Positions 26,716 to 36,450 are shown, counted from the stretch's first letter. The stretch is 64,000 nucleotides of DNA from Mesorhizobium sp. B4-1-3 (GCF_006439355.1 NZ_VFTG01000003.1:248001-312000); one strand, 5' to 3'. The notes: generated by a model from the sequence alone, not told the origin. Program-made: numbers and translations.

Positions 26716-28185
26716 CTAACGGGCTAGCCCAAAGATCGCATCGCAGTCGAGATGTCGCTCCAGCTCGGCCGCGACCTCGTCCAGCGCCTTCTCGACCTCG
26801 GCGCGATAGTCGATGCCGCCGCCTTTGACGCCAAGGGTCTCCAGATAGGCGGCGCGAAAAGCGTCGGCGGAAAACAGCCCGTGCAGATAGGTGCCGATCA
26901 CCTTGCCGTCGGCGGAAACCGCGCCGTCCTCGGCGCCGTTGAGGATCGTCGAAGGCCGCGCCGTGTCCGGACCGGTGGTGCGGCCGAGATGGATCTCGTA
27001 GCCTTCGAGCGGTAGGCCGAACTGCACCGACCGCGCGCTAGAATTGCGCACGGTCTTTTCCGGCTCCATCACCGTTTCGATGTCCAGCAGGCCGAGGCCC
27101 TCGGCCTCTCTCACGCTGCCTTCGATGCCATCCGGGTCGGTTACCTTTCTTCCGAGCATCTGGTAGCCGCCGCAGATGCCGACGACGTGACCGCCGCGCT
27201 TGCGGTGGGCGAGAAGGTCGCGACCCCAGCCGTTCTCGCGGAATTTTATGAGATCGCCGATCGTCGATTTGGAGCCGGGGATGACGACGAGCCCGGCATC
27301 TTCCGGCAGCCTCTTGCCCGGCGGCACGAACACCACCTCGACCTGCGGCTCGGCCTTCAGCGGATCGAGATCGTCGAAATTGGCGATGCGGGCCAGCATC
27401 GGCACCGCCACCTTCAGCGCCCGTTTTTCGCCGGAAGCGAGGCGTTCGAGCACCACGGAATCCTCGGATGGCAGCCGCCCGGCTGCCTTAAGCCACGGCA
27501 CGACGCCGAAGCAGCGCCAGCCGGTGAATTTTTCGATCGCCTTGATGCCGTCGTCGAATAACGAGACATCGCCGCGGAACTTGTTGATGAGATAACCGGC
27601 GATCATGTGCCGGTCCTCTTCCGGCAGGATGAGATGCGTGCCGGCGACCGAGGCAATGACGCCGCCGCGATCGATGTCGCCGACCAGGATCACCGGCACA
27701 TTGGCGCGCGTCGCGAAGCCCATATTGGCGATGTCGCGGCTCCTGAGATTGATCTCGGCCGGTGAGCCTGCGCCCTCGACGACGACGAGGTCGGCTCCCT
27801 CGCCGACTTTGGCCCAGGAATACAGCACCGCGTCCATCAGCCCGGCTTTCATTGCCTGATAGTCGCGCGCCCGCGCCTCGCCATAGACCCTGCCCTGCAC
27901 CACCACTTGGGAGCCGATATCGCTCTGCGGCTTGAGCAGCACCGGGTTCATATGGACGGTCGGCCTCACCCCGCAGGCCAGCGCCTGCAGCCATTGCCCG
28001 CGGCCGATCTCGCCTTCGCCGGTCTCGCCGGGAATGTCGGCAACGGCGGCGTTGTTCGACATGTTCTGTGGCTTGAACGGCCTGACCTTCAGGCCGCGAT
28101 TCTTCGCGGCACGGCAAAGCCCGGCCACCAGTACGGTCTTGCCGACATCCGAGCCGGTGCCTTGCAGCATGATTGTTTTTGCCAT
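26716..28185 (-). CDS. cobQ: Cobyric acid synthase
   Basis: The 489-residue amidotransferase starts MAKTIMLQGTGSDVGKTVLV, containing the ATP-binding loop, and has the class I glutaminase cysteine in VGICGGYQMLGRKV and the histidine near GTYLHGLF. It amidates the b, d, e and g side chains of adenosylcobyrinic acid diamide in cobalamin synthesis. Its start codon overlaps the stop of the DddQ-like cupin gene (TGATG), so the two are translationally coupled. It is the only cobalamin-synthesis gene here, but the window holds several corrinoid-dependent enzymes. Confidence 0.95.
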   Translation of the reverse strand: MAKTIMLQGTGSDVGKTVLVAGLCRAAKNRGLKVRPFKPQNMSNNAAVADIPGETGEGEIGRGQWLQALACGVRPTVHMNPVLLKPQSDIGSQVVVQGRVYGEARARDYQAMKAGLMDAVLYSWAKVGEGADLVVVEGAGSPAEINLRSRDIANMGFATRANVPVILVGDIDRGGVIASVAGTHLILPEEDRHMIAGYLINKFRGDVSLFDDGIKAIEKFTGWRCFGVVPWLKAAGRLPSEDSVVLERLASGEKRALKVAVPMLARIANFDDLDPLKAEPQVEVVFVPPGKRLPEDAGLVVIPGSKSTIGDLIKFRENGWGRDLLAHRKRGGHVVGICGGYQMLGRKVTDPDGIEGSVREAEGLGLLDIETVMEPEKTVRNSSARSVQFGLPLEGYEIHLGRTTGPDTARPSTILNGAEDGAVSADGKVIGTYLHGLFSADAFRAAYLETLGVKGGGIDYRAEVEKALDEVAAELERHLDCDAIFGLAR

Positions 28186-28790
28186 CAGTCCCTGCCTCCC
28201 GAGCCGATGATCGATTTCTGCGCCAGCGGTCCGCCGCGCCAGAGATAGAGCGCCATCAGCGGCTCGTTACCGGTGCGCATGGCATGGCTGACATTCGAGG
28301 CGTGGTGGATGACCTCGCCGGCGCCGCGAATGTGAAAGCCCCCCTCGCCCATCCGCCACTCGGTGCCTCCGGTCAGTGGGATGTAGATCTCCTCGGCGAT
28401 ATGGTGATGGTCGGGATAGACGATGTTCGGCCCGAGGATCAGCAGACCGCCCGCGACCGCGTCGTTGACGAAATGCCCGCGCGTGCCGAACACTTCCAGC
28501 CAGCCGTAATTGTCGATGAAACCCTGCCCGAAATCGGCGGCGCTGTAGGTCTGCCCCCAGCGCAGTTCGTCCCGATGGTCGGCAACGAACCGCGCCAGAG
28601 GCTTGGCATCGGCCGGTGCAAGCGCGGCGACGCGATCGAGATAGCCGAGGCAGCCAAGCACGCGCGCTTCGAGCGCACGAGCCGACATGTCCCAGCCGAT
28701 GCGCGCGGCTTCGTCGGCGACGAGATCGCTGTCGACGCCGCCGAGATAGGCTTGGAACCGCTCCAGCAACTCATCGAAAATTGTCGGCAC
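28185..28790 (-). CDS. DddQ-like cupin, candidate DMSP lyase
   Basis: This 201-residue single-cupin protein starts at GTG 28790 behind GGAG. In DddQ-type DMSP lyases a metal site of His, Glu and His works with two tyrosines. The same spacing is present here: Tyr125, His130, Glu134 and Tyr136 in the stretch YPDHHHIAEEIYIPLTGG, then His169 in HHASNVSHAM. The length equals that of DddQ. Such enzymes cleave dimethylsulfoniopropionate to dimethyl sulfide and acrylate, but many terrestrial homologues are untested and other cupin-lyase substrates are possible. It is coupled to cobQ. Confidence 0.65.
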   Translation of the reverse strand: MPTIFDELLERFQAYLGGVDSDLVADEAARIGWDMSARALEARVLGCLGYLDRVAALAPADAKPLARFVADHRDELRWGQTYSAADFGQGFIDNYGWLEVFGTRGHFVNDAVAGGLLILGPNIVYPDHHHIAEEIYIPLTGGTEWRMGEGGFHIRGAGEVIHHASNVSHAMRTGNEPLMALYLWRGGPLAQKSIIGSGGRD

Positions 28791-28929
28791 GCACGAGCTC
28801 CGTTCGTCACTCCCTGCACAGCCGGTTCTCAACGGCCCGGGTTGCGCGGCGGCATCATTGGTCTAGATTGAACGGCGCGCAAAGCCAAAAACGACAGGCC
28901 AGAAGGCCTGAAACGACAGGGAGCACGCC

Positions 28930-30096
28930 ATGGACGCGGCAGTCGATGCGGGCACTGGCCAATTCGAACTCAACGAGGAACAGCGCGCCATCCAGGAGAT
29001 GGCCCGAGCCTTCGCGTCGGACCGCGTCGCGCCCAATGCGCTCGACTGGGACAAGGCAAAGCACTTCCCCGCCGATGTGATCCGAGAGACCGGGCCGCTC
29101 GGCCTGGGCGGCATCTATGTGCGCGACGATGTCGGCGGCTCAGCGCTTGGGCGGCTGGACGCGGTGCTGATCTTCGAGGCGCTTGCCCACGCCGATCCGG
29201 CCTTCTCTTCCTTCATTTCCATCCACAATATGGCGGCCTCGATGATCGACAGCTTCGGCTCAGACGAGCAGCGCCAGCGCTTCCTGCCGAAACTGACCTC
29301 GATGGAGTGGCTGGCGAGCTATTGCCTGACCGAGCCCGGCTCCGGCTCCGATGCGGCGGCGCTGAAGACGCGGGCGGTGAGGAGCGGCGGCGATTACGTG
29401 CTCGACGGCGCCAAGCAGTTCATTTCCGGGGCCGGCGACAGCGATCTCTATGTCGTGATGGCGCGCACCAGCGGCGACGGCCCGAAGGGCATTTCGACCT
29501 TTGTCGTGCCCAAGGATGCGCCGGGCCTGTCCTTCGGCGCCAACGAGCACAAGATGGGCTGGCACATGCAGTCGACCCGCCAGGTCATCTTCGAGGATTG
29601 CAAGGTGCCAGCCGAAAACCTGCTCGCCGCGGAAGGCGCCGGTTTCGGCATCGCCATGGCGGGGCTCGACGGCGGAAGGCTGAACATCGCCGCCTGTTCG
29701 CTGGGCGGCGCGCAGTCGGCGCTCGACAAGGCGCTCGCCTATACAGCCGAGCGCAAGGCCTTCGGCTCCAAGATCAACCAATTCCAGGCGCTGCAGTTCA
29801 GGCTGGCCGACATGGAGACGGAGCTGCAGGCGGCGCGCATCTTCCTTTACGCCGCCGCTTCCAAGCTCGACCGCAAGGCGCCCGACGCCGGCAAATGGTC
29901 GGCGATGGCCAAGCGCTTCGTCACCGATGTCGGCTTCGATGTCGCCAACCAGGCGCTGCAGCTGCATGGCGGCTACGGCTATCTGCATGATTATGGCATC
30001 GAGAAGCTGGTGCGGGATCTCCGCGTCCACCAGATCCTCGAAGGCACCAACGAGATCATGCGCGTCATCATTGCGCGCTCGCTGATTGGGCGCTGA
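28930..30096 (+). CDS. Acyl-CoA dehydrogenase, isobutyryl-CoA type
   Basis: The 388-residue flavoprotein has CLTEPGSGSDAAALKT (FAD-binding), KAFGSKINQFQALQFRLADM and the catalytic glutamate in ILEGTNEIMRVI. The sequence and its place directly before a 3-hydroxyisobutyrate dehydrogenase match isobutyryl-CoA dehydrogenase of valine breakdown. A GGGAG site precedes the ATG. It could also accept 2-methylbutyryl-CoA or propionyl-CoA-like substrates. Confidence 0.9.
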   Translation: MDAAVDAGTGQFELNEEQRAIQEMARAFASDRVAPNALDWDKAKHFPADVIRETGPLGLGGIYVRDDVGGSALGRLDAVLIFEALAHADPAFSSFISIHNMAASMIDSFGSDEQRQRFLPKLTSMEWLASYCLTEPGSGSDAAALKTRAVRSGGDYVLDGAKQFISGAGDSDLYVVMARTSGDGPKGISTFVVPKDAPGLSFGANEHKMGWHMQSTRQVIFEDCKVPAENLLAAEGAGFGIAMAGLDGGRLNIAACSLGGAQSALDKALAYTAERKAFGSKINQFQALQFRLADMETELQAARIFLYAAASKLDRKAPDAGKWSAMAKRFVTDVGFDVANQALQLHGGYGYLHDYGIEKLVRDLRVHQILEGTNEIMRVIIARSLIGR

Positions 30097-30116
30097 CGCA
30101 AAATCGGGAGAAAACG

Positions 30117-31001
30117 ATGGCAACCATCGCCTTCATCGGCCTCGGCAATATGGGCAATCCGATGGCCGCTAACCTTGTCAAGGCAGGGCATGCGGTAAAC
30201 GGCTTCGATCTGGTTCCCGACAACCTCACTGTGGCGAAAGGACATGGCGTCACCGTCATGGCAAACGCCGTCGCCGCAGTGAAGGATGCCGACGTCGTCA
30301 TCACCATGCTGCCTGCCGGCAAGCATGTGTTGTCGGTCTATGAGGACATCGCGCCCAAGGCAAAGGAAGGTGCGCTATTCATCGATTCCTCGACCATCGA
30401 TGTCGAATCGGCGCGCAAAGCGCATGCGATTGCCGCCAGGCATGGCCTGCAGTCGATCGACGCGCCGGTCTCCGGCGGCACGGGTGGCGCGACGGCCGGC
30501 ACCCTGACCTTCATGGCCGGCGGTTCGGACGAGGCGTTTGCTGCCGCCGAGCCGATCCTGCAGCCGATGGCCGGGCGCGTCGTCCATTGCGGCGGCGACG
30601 GTGCTGGTCAGGCCGCCAAGATCTGCAACAACATGATTCTCGGCATTTCGATGATCGGCGTTGCCGAGGCCTTCGTGCTGGCCGAAAAGCTCGGCCTCTC
30701 GCATCAGGCGCTGTTCGACGTGGCCTCGACCTCGTCGGGCCAATGCTGGTCGCTCACCACTTACTGCCCGGTGCCCGGCCCCGTTCCGACTTCGCCGGCC
30801 AACCGCGACTACAAGCCGGGCTTTGCCGCCGCGCTCATGCTCAAAGACCTCAAGCTTTCGCAGGAAGCCGCGCAAAGCGCGGGCGCCGTGACCCCGCTCG
30901 GCGCCGAAGCCACGCAGCTTTATGCCTTGTTCAACGCACAGGGCCACGCCGGCGCCGATTTTTCCGGCATCATAAATTTCTTGCGCGGCGATAAAAGCTA
31001 A
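30117..31001 (+). CDS. mmsB: 3-hydroxyisobutyrate dehydrogenase
   Basis: The 294-residue NAD-dependent dehydrogenase starts MATIAFIGLGNMGNPMAANL with the dinucleotide-binding glycines. The family motifs DAPVSGGTGGATAGTLTFM and GAGQAAKICNNMILG (catalytic lysine) are complete. It oxidises 3-hydroxyisobutyrate to methylmalonate semialdehyde in valine catabolism and follows the acyl-CoA dehydrogenase by 20 bases with a GGGAGAAA site, so both form one operon. Confidence 0.93.
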   Translation: MATIAFIGLGNMGNPMAANLVKAGHAVNGFDLVPDNLTVAKGHGVTVMANAVAAVKDADVVITMLPAGKHVLSVYEDIAPKAKEGALFIDSSTIDVESARKAHAIAARHGLQSIDAPVSGGTGGATAGTLTFMAGGSDEAFAAAEPILQPMAGRVVHCGGDGAGQAAKICNNMILGISMIGVAEAFVLAEKLGLSHQALFDVASTSSGQCWSLTTYCPVPGPVPTSPANRDYKPGFAAALMLKDLKLSQEAAQSAGAVTPLGAEATQLYALFNAQGHAGADFSGIINFLRGDKS

Positions 31002-31095
31002 GGAGCTGCTTTCCAACGATTATTAGCGAATTTTTTCGACAGAAAGCCGGCAAATTTAGATTTGCTTAAGGTCTTGCTAACGCACCGGTAACGAT

Positions 31096-31248
31096 GTGCC
31101 TTTAAAACGGATTGCGAGGCGGACATCGCGTCTGCCCGGCGCTCCGGATCAGGTCTCGCGTACCGGAGCCCGTAAGTTTCGCAAGTGTTTCGTAGCGAAA
31201 CGCCAAGCGTATCTGGCAAAGCCGCGTTCCCGTTGGGGCGCGGTTTTT
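31096..31248 (+). ncRNA. Candidate small RNA with three hairpins and terminator
   Basis: The 321-base gap between mmsB and the aminotransferase contains three hairpins in a row: GCTCCGG/CCGGAGC (31141-31147 with 31163-31169), GTTTCG/CGAAAC (31187-31192 with 31196-31201) and CCGCG/CGCGG (31222-31226 with 31239-31243) followed by TTTTT. This shape is that of rhizobial trans-encoded small RNAs with a Rho-independent end. No protein is supported in any frame. The 5' end is approximate, and the hairpins could instead terminate mmsB. Confidence 0.45.
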
Positions 31249-31322
31249 GCGTTGTGGGGACATCACGCGAAATGTCCGGGAATGGACCGGGCGCCCACTG
31301 AGGAGCGCCCGGAGAATATCCC

Positions 31323-32702
31323 TCAGCGCTTGCGCAAATCGGCATCCGCGAGATCGAGCGCCTTGGCGATCCGCTCGCAGGCCATGTCGATCGTGTCGCG
31401 CGTCCAGATCAGCGGCGGCGACAGGATCATGGTGTCCCCGGTGGCCCGCATCATCATGCCGTTCGCGACCGCATAGTCGCGCACGACGACGGCAGCGCTT
31501 CCCGACGGCAGATAGCGTTCCTTGGTTGCCTTGTCCTTGACGATCTCGATCGCGCCCATCAGGCCGATCGAGCGCACCTCACCGACCAGTCTGTGCCCGG
31601 CGATCCGCTCCTGCAGCGCCTGCGCGAAATAGGGACCGGTGTCGTTCTTGACACGCTCGACCAGGCCTTCCTTCTCGATGATTTCGAGGTTCTTCAGGGC
31701 CACCGCGCAAGCCACCGGATGACCGGAATAGGTGTAGCCGTGATAGAACTCGCCGCCTTTCTCGACCAGCGTCTTGGCGATGCGGTCGCCGACCAGCAGC
31801 GCCGAGAGCGGCTGATAGCCCGAGGTCAGCGCCTTGGCGGTGGTGATGGTGTCAGGCTCGATGCGGAAAGTCTGCGCCGCGAACCATTCGCCGGTGCGGC
31901 CATAGCCGGTGATGACCTCGTCCAGCATCAACAGCACGTCGTATTTGCGGCAGATGCGCTCCACTTCCGGCCAATAGCTCATCGGCGGGATCTTCACCCC
32001 GCCGGCGCCCATCACTGGTTCGCCGATGAAGGCGGCGACCTTGTCGGCGCCGGCCTCGAGAATCGCGTCCTCGACCGCCTTGGCTGCGCGGATGCCGAAA
32101 TCATGGTCGCTTTCGCCAGGCAGCGCGAGCTCATAGGCATAGGGCATCATCACGTGGACGATGTTGGGCACCGCGCCGCCGAGCTGCTTGTGCATCGGCT
32201 CCATGCCGCCCAGCGACGTGCCGGCGATCGTCGAGCCGTGATAGGCCGACTTGCGCGAGATGACGCGGTTCTTCTCGGGCTTGCCTTCAAGCGCCCAATA
32301 ATGGCGCGCGAGCCTGAGCGCCGTGTCGTTGGCTTCCGAGCCGGACGAGCCATAAAAAACCTGGCTGACATGCGTCGGTGCCAGCTCCGCCAGCTTCTTC
32401 GACAACAGCACCGGCGTCGGCGTCGAGCATTTGAAGAAGGAGTTGTAGTAAGGCAGCTCCTTCATCTGCGCGTAAGCCGCCTCGGCCAGCTCGTCGCGGC
32501 CGTAGCCGACATTGACGCACCACAGGCCTGCCATGCCGTCTAGGATTTCGGTACCGTCGGCATCGTAGATGAACGGGCCATTGGCATGGGTGATGATGCG
32601 CGAGCCCGCCTCGCGCAGCTCCTTGTGGTCGGTGAAGGGGTGAAGGTGATGCGCGGCGTCGATCTGCTGAAGCTGCTTCAGCGAATAATTCTGATAAGTC
32701 AT
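31323..32702 (-). CDS. Class III PLP aminotransferase (omega-amino acid/diamine-pyruvate type)
   Basis: The start at 32702 (MTYQNYSLKQLQQIDAAHHL) has a GAGGAAAG site and yields about 459 residues. PLP motifs are present: FYGSSGSEANDTALRLAR for phosphate binding, LLMLDEVITGYGRTG with the cofactor aspartate, and TTAKALTSGYQPLSA with the Schiff-base lysine. The family transfers amino groups from putrescine, beta-alanine, taurine or similar amines to pyruvate; which one is used here cannot be read. A short operator-like palindrome lies about 120 bases upstream. Confidence 0.87.
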   Translation of the reverse strand: MTYQNYSLKQLQQIDAAHHLHPFTDHKELREAGSRIITHANGPFIYDADGTEILDGMAGLWCVNVGYGRDELAEAAYAQMKELPYYNSFFKCSTPTPVLLSKKLAELAPTHVSQVFYGSSGSEANDTALRLARHYWALEGKPEKNRVISRKSAYHGSTIAGTSLGGMEPMHKQLGGAVPNIVHVMMPYAYELALPGESDHDFGIRAAKAVEDAILEAGADKVAAFIGEPVMGAGGVKIPPMSYWPEVERICRKYDVLLMLDEVITGYGRTGEWFAAQTFRIEPDTITTAKALTSGYQPLSALLVGDRIAKTLVEKGGEFYHGYTYSGHPVACAVALKNLEIIEKEGLVERVKNDTGPYFAQALQERIAGHRLVGEVRSIGLMGAIEIVKDKATKERYLPSGSAAVVVRDYAVANGMMMRATGDTMILSPPLIWTRDTIDMACERIAKALDLADADLRKR

Positions 32703-32820
32703 GGATTTGATCTTTCCTCTTGAATCAATCCGGCAACGGCCGGGGCGGATTCTTAGAGAAAGGCAGGCGGCGAATAGCCGATACGGGCGCACAGCCGCAA
32801 CAGCTCGGCGCGAAGGGTCC

Positions 32821-32839
32821 GCGGTGACGGCGTCACCGC
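32821..32839. promoter_or_regulatory. Perfect nine-base inverted repeat, possible operator
   Basis: GCGGTGACG and CGTCACCGC flank a single G. It lies in the 205-base gap upstream of the aminotransferase gene and downstream of the prolyl oligopeptidase gene. No matching regulator is known. Confidence 0.35.
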
Positions 32840-32907
32840 GACCCCGAAGGCGCCTGAGGTGCTGAAATGGATCATGGCGGCAGCTTATGCCGCCTGGGGC
32901 CTAAAAT

Positions 32908-34974
32908 TCAAGCTGTTCCGGTTAGCGCCCGCTGCAGGAATATATAGCGCATCGCCGTCTGCGCCGCTTGCGGCCGGCGGTCGCCTCGTCCGCCATGACC
33001 GCCTTCGGTCTCCTCGAAGAACAGTGTCCTGTCGTGACCCGCTTCCTGCAATCGCGCCGCCATCTTGCGCGCATGTCCGGGATGGACGCGGTCATCGGCG
33101 GTGGATGTCATCAAGAGCACCGGCGGATAGGAGACATCGGCCGCGACATGCTGGTAGGGCGAATAGGCGCCGAGCCAGACGGCTTCTTCCGGCTTCGACG
33201 GATCGCCATATTCGGCGATCCACGAGGCGCCGGGCGGCAGTTCGGTATAGCGCAGCATGTCGAGCAACGGCACGTCGATGATAACGGCGCCGAACAGCTC
33301 CGGGCGCTGCGTCAGCGACGTGCCGGTGAGCAGGCCGCCATTCGAGCCGCCCTGGATGCCGAGCTGCGCAGCCGTGGTGATGCCGCGCTTGACCACATCC
33401 TCGGCCACCGCCGCGAAATCGTCGAATGCGTTCTGGCGCTTGCCCTTGAGCGCCGCCTGGTGCCAGGCCGGGCCGAACTCGCCGCCGCCGCGGACGTTGG
33501 CCTGGACATAGGCGTTGCCCTTGTCCAGCCAGAGCTTGCCGCGGATGCCGGCATAACCGGGCAGCAGCGGCACTTCGAAACCGCCATAGCCATAGAGCAG
33601 CGCCGGCACCGGCCCGTTCTGGTCGCGGCGCCGCACCACGAAATACGGAATCATCGTGCCGTCCTTCGAGCGCGCCTCGAACTGCTCCGAGACATAAGGT
33701 GAGGCATCGAAGCGGGCCGGCTGCGATTTCACGGTTTCAAGCGTCTCGCCATTGTCGTCCGACCAGATGATCGAGCTCGGCGTCAGGAAATCGGTGAAGG
33801 AGAAGGAGACGCTCGAGCCGAAATGCTCGACATGGCTGATGCCGACATTGCCGTTGTCGGGCAGCGCTACCGGCTTGAGCGACCAGCCCTCGGCGGTGCG
33901 GTCGCAGGCAACGACCTTGCCGCGCACATTGTCCATCAGGTTGATGAACAGCCTGTCCTGCGTCCTGGCGAGCCCGGCGACCGAAACGCGATGCGCCGGC
34001 GCAAGCACGGTCTCGAACGGCCCGAACGCGCCGCTCTCGATCCAGCGGTCGAAATCGGCGGAATAAAGCCCGTCGGGCAGGCATTGCGTGCCGTCAGGCG
34101 CCGTCCATGGGCTGCGCACGCCGAAGATCAGCTGTCCCTTGAAGATCGCCGTGTCGGTGGCGTCGTCGGGCAGCGGGATGCGCCGGTTCTCGCCGGAAGC
34201 CAGCCGCAGGAAACTGTGCGAGGTGAAGAAGTCGAGCGTCTTGCCGAGCAGCACATGCCGCTTGTCGCCGTCATATTCGACACCGCCGCCGACCGCGAGA
34301 TGCTGCTTTTCGCCTTCGAAGATCGGCGTCGCGTCCTCCAGCTTCGTGCCGCGCCGCCAGAGCTTGATCACGCGCGGGTAGCCGGACTGGGTTTTGTCGT
34401 CCTCTTCGAAAGCCGCCGACACGATCACCGTGTCCTTGTCCAGCCAGGAAAAGCCCGACTTGGAGGCGCGCGCGGAAAACCCGCCATCGACAAAGGACCT
34501 CGTCACGATGTCGAATTCGCGCATCTCGCTGGCGTCGCCGCCGTCAGGCGACATGTAGAGCAGGCAGCGGTTGAAATCGGGATAGAGCCGGCTCGCCCCG
34601 CCGAACACCCATTTGATGCCCTCTTTCGCCGAGAGCTGGTCGAAGTCGATGATCGTTTCCCACTCCGGCTCCTTGGTCTTGTAGGAAGCGACAGGCGTGC
34701 GCCGCCACAGGCCCAGCGCATTGGTCTTGTCTTGCCAGAAATTATAGACGTGGCCGGCAAGTGCGGCCCCGACCGGGATATTGTCCTCGGCGGTCATCAG
34801 GTCGAGCGCGGTTTCAAAGGTCGCCTGATAGGAAGGGTCGCCCTGCAATTCGGCGATCGTCAGCGCATTCTGGCGATGAACCCAGTCCAGCGCTTCCTTG
34901 CCGTTGCGATCCTCCAGCCACCGGAAGGGATCGTCCACCGAATCGGGCCGGGTTTTGGTCATCGTGCTGGTCAT
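32908..34974 (-). CDS. Prolyl oligopeptidase family serine peptidase (S9)
   Basis: About 688 residues from the ATG at 34974, which has GGAGA upstream. The protein shows the S9A plan: an N-terminal beta-propeller (from DDPFRWLEDRNGKEALDWV) and a C-terminal alpha/beta hydrolase with the nucleophile in QGGSNGGLLTG, the aspartate in TSTADDRVHPGHA and the histidine in EETEGGHGGRG. No signal peptide is evident, so it should act in the cytosol on short peptides. It lies beside an MFS permease in the same direction. Confidence 0.9.
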   Translation of the reverse strand: MTSTMTKTRPDSVDDPFRWLEDRNGKEALDWVHRQNALTIAELQGDPSYQATFETALDLMTAEDNIPVGAALAGHVYNFWQDKTNALGLWRRTPVASYKTKEPEWETIIDFDQLSAKEGIKWVFGGASRLYPDFNRCLLYMSPDGGDASEMREFDIVTRSFVDGGFSARASKSGFSWLDKDTVIVSAAFEEDDKTQSGYPRVIKLWRRGTKLEDATPIFEGEKQHLAVGGGVEYDGDKRHVLLGKTLDFFTSHSFLRLASGENRRIPLPDDATDTAIFKGQLIFGVRSPWTAPDGTQCLPDGLYSADFDRWIESGAFGPFETVLAPAHRVSVAGLARTQDRLFINLMDNVRGKVVACDRTAEGWSLKPVALPDNGNVGISHVEHFGSSVSFSFTDFLTPSSIIWSDDNGETLETVKSQPARFDASPYVSEQFEARSKDGTMIPYFVVRRRDQNGPVPALLYGYGGFEVPLLPGYAGIRGKLWLDKGNAYVQANVRGGGEFGPAWHQAALKGKRQNAFDDFAAVAEDVVKRGITTAAQLGIQGGSNGGLLTGTSLTQRPELFGAVIIDVPLLDMLRYTELPPGASWIAEYGDPSKPEEAVWLGAYSPYQHVAADVSYPPVLLMTSTADDRVHPGHARKMAARLQEAGHDRTLFFEETEGGHGGRGDRRPQAAQTAMRYIFLQRALTGTA

Positions 34975-35047
34975 GCGGGTCTCCATCTGGCGGCCCCGCC
35001 TACATCGCGTTCGCTGTGTTGATATTCAAGAGCCGTTGTGGGGTCGA

Positions 35048-36223
35048 TCACAAAACCCGCCGGCGCACGACCGTTGCCGCCGCCAGCGCCGCGCAGATGG
35101 CGCCCAGCATCACCGGCAAGCCGGCGGCGCCGATGACATCCATCACGCCGCCGGTGAGCGGCGGCACGACGATGCCGCCAAGGCCCCACATCAGCGAGAA
35201 GGCGGCGTTGCCGGCAACCAGCGCCGAGCCGGTGAAGCGTTCGCCGAGCTCGATGATCGACATCGTGTAGATGCCGTAGGACACCGCGCCCCAGACGAAG
35301 ACGCAGACCCAGATCAGCGGCGTCTCGATCAGCGCCGGCAAGAGCACGCATCCGAGGATGGTCACCACCACGCAGCCGAAGCGCACCAGGCGCGCCGTCA
35401 ACCTTTCGGCAAGCAAGCCGAGCGGCACCTGCATGGCGATGTTGCCGGCGATCATCGCCGAAAGCAGCGCCGACATGCGGGCTTCGGGAATGCCGTGATG
35501 CGTGCCATAGACCGGCAGCAGCGCCAGGATCGTCTGCTCGAAACCGGCCGCTACAACGACCGCGGACAGAAGCAGCCAGGCCATTGGTATGAAATCCAGC
35601 ACCGATACTTTGTTCTCGGCCTCCTCGACCTTGGGCAAGCGCCGCACCACCGCGGCGAGGCAGACGCCGCAGAAGACGAAAGCAGAAATGCCGACTAGGA
35701 AAGGCGGCCAGCCTTCGGTGCCGACGGCAAGCAGGCAGAGCGGTCCGGCCGCGAAGCCGGCCGAGATGATGGTGGAATAAACGCCCATGACGCGGCCGCG
35801 CCGCGACGGCGGCGCCAGCGCGATCACCCAGATCTCGCTCAGCACATAGAGCGGGTTGGTCACCACGCCGATCAGGAAGCGCAGCGGAAACCACAGATAG
35901 ACATTCTGCATCCAGCCGATCAGCGCCAGCACAAGCGCCGAGAGAGCGGCGCAGGTGAGCGCGGTGCGCCCTGCCCCGAAGCGGCGCGCCAATCCCGGGA
36001 TCAACGGCGAGGACAAGATGAAGCCGACCGGCGTCATCGCCGCCGACAGCCCGATCATCGCCGGCGAAACGCCTTGCCGCTGCAGGATGAAGCTCAGCAG
36101 CGGATAGGAAAGCCCTTGCGCGATGGCGAACACCGATACGGTCGCGATCACGCCGGTGATCGCGGCCCACCGCACGCTCTCGCTGCTGTTTGAATCCGCC
36201 AGAGCCATCAGTTCCTGATCCAA
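35048..36223 (-). CDS. MFS transporter (YcaD-like)
   Basis: The 391-residue membrane protein has about twelve helices in two bundles and the MFS-type basic loop between helices 2 and 3 (IPGLARRFGAGRT), repeated in PSRRGRVMG. It is divergent from the MttB-family gene at 36.45 kb, so the two could share a control region and the permease could handle a related compound, but no specific substrate is indicated. Confidence 0.85.
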   Translation of the reverse strand: MDQELMALADSNSSESVRWAAITGVIATVSVFAIAQGLSYPLLSFILQRQGVSPAMIGLSAAMTPVGFILSSPLIPGLARRFGAGRTALTCAALSALVLALIGWMQNVYLWFPLRFLIGVVTNPLYVLSEIWVIALAPPSRRGRVMGVYSTIISAGFAAGPLCLLAVGTEGWPPFLVGISAFVFCGVCLAAVVRRLPKVEEAENKVSVLDFIPMAWLLLSAVVVAAGFEQTILALLPVYGTHHGIPEARMSALLSAMIAGNIAMQVPLGLLAERLTARLVRFGCVVVTILGCVLLPALIETPLIWVCVFVWGAVSYGIYTMSIIELGERFTGSALVAGNAAFSLMWGLGGIVVPPLTGGVMDVIGAAGLPVMLGAICAALAAATVVRRRVL

Positions 36224-36450
36224 TCGGTCGAAGGCTTAGCCGTTGCAGCCGGTTGCCGTAAGGCCCACGGCCCGCGAAAGCGGATGCTCCAGCCAAACCC
36301 TGTCAGGAGCCCCGGCGCTGCAGGGAGGGCTTGCTCAAGCTCCCCTTCCGGCATGTCGCTTCCCTCGCCCTAGTGGTCGCCGCCACCTCACCGGCAGCAT
36401 TGCCGCCGGTCCATTATGCCGGCCAATTTCGCATCCTGACGAGGCTTCTC

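Noticed and set aside
36224-36450. Possible cobalamin riboswitch upstream of MttB copy 1 (TGTCAGGAGCCCCGGC resembles a B12 box)
   Set aside because: Only about 12 of 16 box positions fit and the other conserved riboswitch segments are missing or out of order. Riboswitches also usually precede cobalamin synthesis or uptake genes rather than users.
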